This document shows, piece by piece, positions 4,286-6,292 of a stretch of DNA of 6,292 nucleotides (position 1 is the stretch's first letter; every line of letters starts with the position of its first letter). Below the pieces are notes generated by a model. It was given only the letters and a program-made list of their open reading frames with translations. It made no database searches and had not been told where the DNA came from. Where the stretch lies: contig CAQBGY010000092.1 in assembly GCA_948759685.1 (NCBI GenBank), forward strand, positions 1 to 6,292. Direction: 5' to 3'. A program made the position numbers and the translations under genes. The DNA is from an uncultured Eubacterium sp. (GTDB lineage Bacteria > Bacillota_A > Clostridia > Lachnospirales > Lachnospiraceae).

Positions 4286-5762
4286 AACGATGGAGCTGTT
4301 ATATATGTCTGTAGTCCTGTTTCAGGGATACTGTTTACAGTATTTTTTTGGCAGCTTTTTGGAAAGCAGATGGAAAAGCCGCTGGAATGGCTTATGTATG
4401 GCAGTTCTATATGCTGCAGGACTGTATGGCCTGTCAAGAATATTTCATCAGGATTCTGTTATGCAATATGACGATTATTGGGAAACGGTATGGAAAATGG
4501 TATTGTCACTTTGCATTTTATTTGTCCTTGCCATGTATTTTTATAAGGCATTACGTCCTGTTTCAGTTTTTCTGGTAATAACTTTTCAGGCGGTGGCAGA
4601 CATCAGCAGATATGTTGCTGTTATCCTGTTTGGCAAAATGGGAGACAGAGTGGTTGATATATGGAACTGGTGTGTAGAGAGAGGGATAATCACATCAGAC
4701 AGGGTTCTTATGCTGATGTTGAATGGCAGTATACTGGCAGTGCAGCTTCTCCAGTATCTGGTGATTGCCCTGCTGTTCTATGTATCTTTAAGAAAAATTG
4801 TGCGGAATTTTAAGGAAAAGGATTATGAAATCCGCAGGACGGAGCTGTTGTTTCTTCTTACCCCGTCTGCTGCCGGGCTGTTCATTTGCCTGTTGTTGCG
4901 GATTATCATGGTCACACTGGAAGATAAAGTCCCCAAAATGCTGTATGACAGGTATCCCATACTGACCATTGTACTTCCGGCAATACTGCTGTTGTCCCTG
5001 CTTTCTATTCTGTATGGGGTAAAGCTGTTTCAGGATATGGTTTACCGGAACAAGGCAAAAAGTGAGAGGGTTATCCTGAAAAACCAGGTAAAAAGCCTGC
5101 AGGAACATATGGAGGAAATGGAACGCATTTACTCTGAGATACGGGCAATGAAACACGACATGAAAAACACCCTTGCCGTGACCCTGCATCTTTCTATGGA
5201 GAAAAAGGATGAACTGCAGGAATATCTGGCTGATTTGAACCAGGCCTTTGACCGGCTGGATATGCGTTTCCGTACAGGGAATACAGTAGCGGATACTTTG
5301 CTTAATATGAAATACCATGAGGCGGTGCGTCTGGTTCAGGATTTGGAGATGGATACAGATAGGCTGGTGTTTCCACAGGATTTGAAAATCCACAGCTACG
5401 ATATAGGCATTATTCTTGGCAATGCCGTTGATAATGCCGTCCGGGCGTGCAGAAAACTGAAAGAGAAAGAGCCAGAGGCGGAGGCTTTTATCCGGTTTGT
5501 ATCCATGCAGAAAGGAAACCTTCTTGTACTGAAGGTGGAGAACAGCTTTGATGGGAAACTGGTGCGAAAGCCTCTGGAGGAATTTCCAGTGACAGATAAA
5601 CCGGATAAGGAAAATCATGGGATGGGGCTTGTAAATATTAAAAATACGGTAGAGAAGTATCATGGGACAATGGATTATATGGTAAAGGGCAGGGTGTTTA
5701 TCCTGTCCATGATGATGAAAAATGAAAGGGGAAATGAAGATGGATTTTGGAGTGACAAGTAA
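4278..5762 (+). CDS. Membrane sensor histidine kinase, GHKL/AgrC-like (HPK10 type)
   Basis: This 494-residue kinase is the partner of the preceding regulator. I place the start at GTG 4278, because GGAGGG (4265-4270) is seven bases upstream. ATG 4263 is in frame and would add five residues but has no ribosome site. Positions below count from 4263. About seven membrane segments occupy ~11-255 (for example 13-33, 43-60, 77-95, 98-123, 148-175, 195-217, 232-256), with hardly any large outside domain. A coiled coil at ~262-293 leads to the H-box RAMKHDMKN with phosphoacceptor H298. A GHKL ATPase domain follows, with the N-box IGIILGNAVDNAV (N387, N391) and G-box NHGMGLVNIKN (453-457). The polytopic sensor resembles peptide-sensing AgrC kinases, but the signal is unknown. 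Frame and motifs are intact. Confidence 0.93.
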   Translation: MYKTMELLYMSVVLFQGYCLQYFFGSFLESRWKSRWNGLCMAVLYAAGLYGLSRIFHQDSVMQYDDYWETVWKMVLSLCILFVLAMYFYKALRPVSVFLVITFQAVADISRYVAVILFGKMGDRVVDIWNWCVERGIITSDRVLMLMLNGSILAVQLLQYLVIALLFYVSLRKIVRNFKEKDYEIRRTELLFLLTPSAAGLFICLLLRIIMVTLEDKVPKMLYDRYPILTIVLPAILLLSLLSILYGVKLFQDMVYRNKAKSERVILKNQVKSLQEHMEEMERIYSEIRAMKHDMKNTLAVTLHLSMEKKDELQEYLADLNQAFDRLDMRFRTGNTVADTLLNMKYHEAVRLVQDLEMDTDRLVFPQDLKIHSYDIGIILGNAVDNAVRACRKLKEKEPEAEAFIRFVSMQKGNLLVLKVENSFDGKLVRKPLEEFPVTDKPDKENHGMGLVNIKNTVEKYHGTMDYMVKGRVFILSMMMKNERGNEDGFWSDK

Positions 5763-6268
5763 GTTGTGGGAGTATGGTATAAACAGCCGTACCAGTGCAA
5801 TAGCAGAAAGGAATATAGACGGAAGTTTTGCAGAAATTGCGGCGGCGGAAGTGGCAGAGAAGGAGGCCTCATTGAGAGGTGAAAATGAAACCAGGATAAC
5901 TGGTGCCAATCACTATATGGGTGAATCTTATGATGAATGCATAAATAAAATAACGGATAAAACGGCAGCAAGTGCTTTTCAGACGGCTTATACAAAGAAA
6001 ATGGCAGGCGCTACAGATGATATTTCAGTTATTAGCAGGGCATATAGCACCGGAAAAGCAGGCGCAACAAATTTTGAAGATGCTTTTCCACAATACGATG
6101 TCATAATCCATGTGGGAAATGCCAATATTTCTTCCGGCAACTGGCAGAGAAATGACTTTCCTTTTTGGAAGTATTTTGATAAGAATACAAGTGCAGATGC
6201 TTTAAATGATTGGAAACCTGAAGGTGCAAATCCATCGCAGATGCGTAGTGACCTGCAAAGGAATTATA
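5740..6268 (+). CDS. Unrecognised protein, third gene of the LytTR operon (3' end missing)
   Basis: ATG 5740 lies eight bases after GGGG (5728-5731; AAAGGGG) and overlaps the last 23 bases of the kinase gene, so translation is probably coupled. ATG 5734 is too close to the ribosome site. 176 genuine codons follow without a stop before the adapter. I do not recognise the family. The N-terminus (MDFGVTSKLWEYGINSRTSA) shows no signal peptide or membrane segment. Residues ~18-90 are rich in Ala, Glu and Lys and probably helical (AEIAAAEVAEKEASL, TDKTAASAFQTAYTKKMAG). Residues ~117-176 look globular, with conserved-looking blocks YDVIIHVGNANISSGNW, DFPFWKYF and ALNDWKPEGANPSQ. It may be a soluble or non-classically exported output of the two-component system; that is inference from position only. 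Confidence 0.75.
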
Positions 6269-6292
6269 AGATCGGAAGAGCGTCGTGTAGGG
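6269..6292. other. Illumina TruSeq adapter sequence at contig end
   Basis: AGATCGGAAGAGC followed by GTCGTGTAGGG is the start of the standard Illumina universal adapter in read-through orientation, matching over all 24 bases to the end of the window. It is library artefact, not biology. The last eight codons of the open frame here (K-IGRASCR) are spurious from the second base of the lysine codon onward. Confidence 0.97.

Noticed and set aside
4788..5909. Minus-strand 373-residue frame opposite the kinase
   Set aside because: It lies wholly opposite the intact kinase and the start of the next gene; its low-complexity His/Phe/Ser/Pro-rich composition is typical of an antisense shadow.

Overview
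The window looks like accessory DNA from a low-to-moderate-GC Firmicute, most likely a gut Lachnospiraceae or related Clostridia. This is inferred from protein style, AGG/GAGG ribosome sites, TTG/GTG starts and the mix of an IS3 element, an ICE-type XRE repressor, a RepA-N-like protein and a LytTR/GHKL two-component system. The sequence alone cannot fix the species. The last 24 bases (6269-6292) match the Illumina TruSeq adapter, so genuine DNA ends at about 6268.

Layout. (1) 1-~1160: right part of an IS3-family insertion sequence, with the end of orfA, a -1 frameshift site and a complete orfB (DDE transposase). (2) ~1161-1440, minus strand: an XRE-family repressor gene cut by the IS. Its last ~21 codons are read from the IS end, so its own C-terminus is lost. 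(3) 1441-1929: divergent intergenic region with a good extended -10 promoter for the repressor, a cluster of ATTCC/GGAAT half-sites, and no gene I can recognise. (4) 1930-2256: a small RepA-N-like winged-helix protein. (5) 2264-2960: an AT-rich block holding two broken genes, a frameshifted Dabb (stress-responsive A/B barrel) gene and an N-terminally truncated, nonsense-mutated NTF2/SnoaL-like gene, closed by an intrinsic terminator. (6) 2960-3300: possible coding remnants, a second strong terminator and a group of hairpins. (7) 3300-3580: leader of the next operon, with a 22-bp-spaced direct repeat that would suit a LytTR regulator. (8) 3581-6268: a tightly overlapping operon of a LytTR response regulator, a multi-pass GHKL histidine kinase and an unrecognised protein that runs off the contig.

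The left half reads as a decaying mobile-element module: repressor disrupted, cargo genes broken. The right half looks intact. The kinase would sense an extracellular or membrane signal and phosphorylate the regulator, which would bind paired sites such as those upstream of its own gene. The third gene overlaps the kinase and is probably co-translated with it, so it is the best candidate for an undescribed partner or output. No agrB/agrD-type peptide-processing gene is visible.
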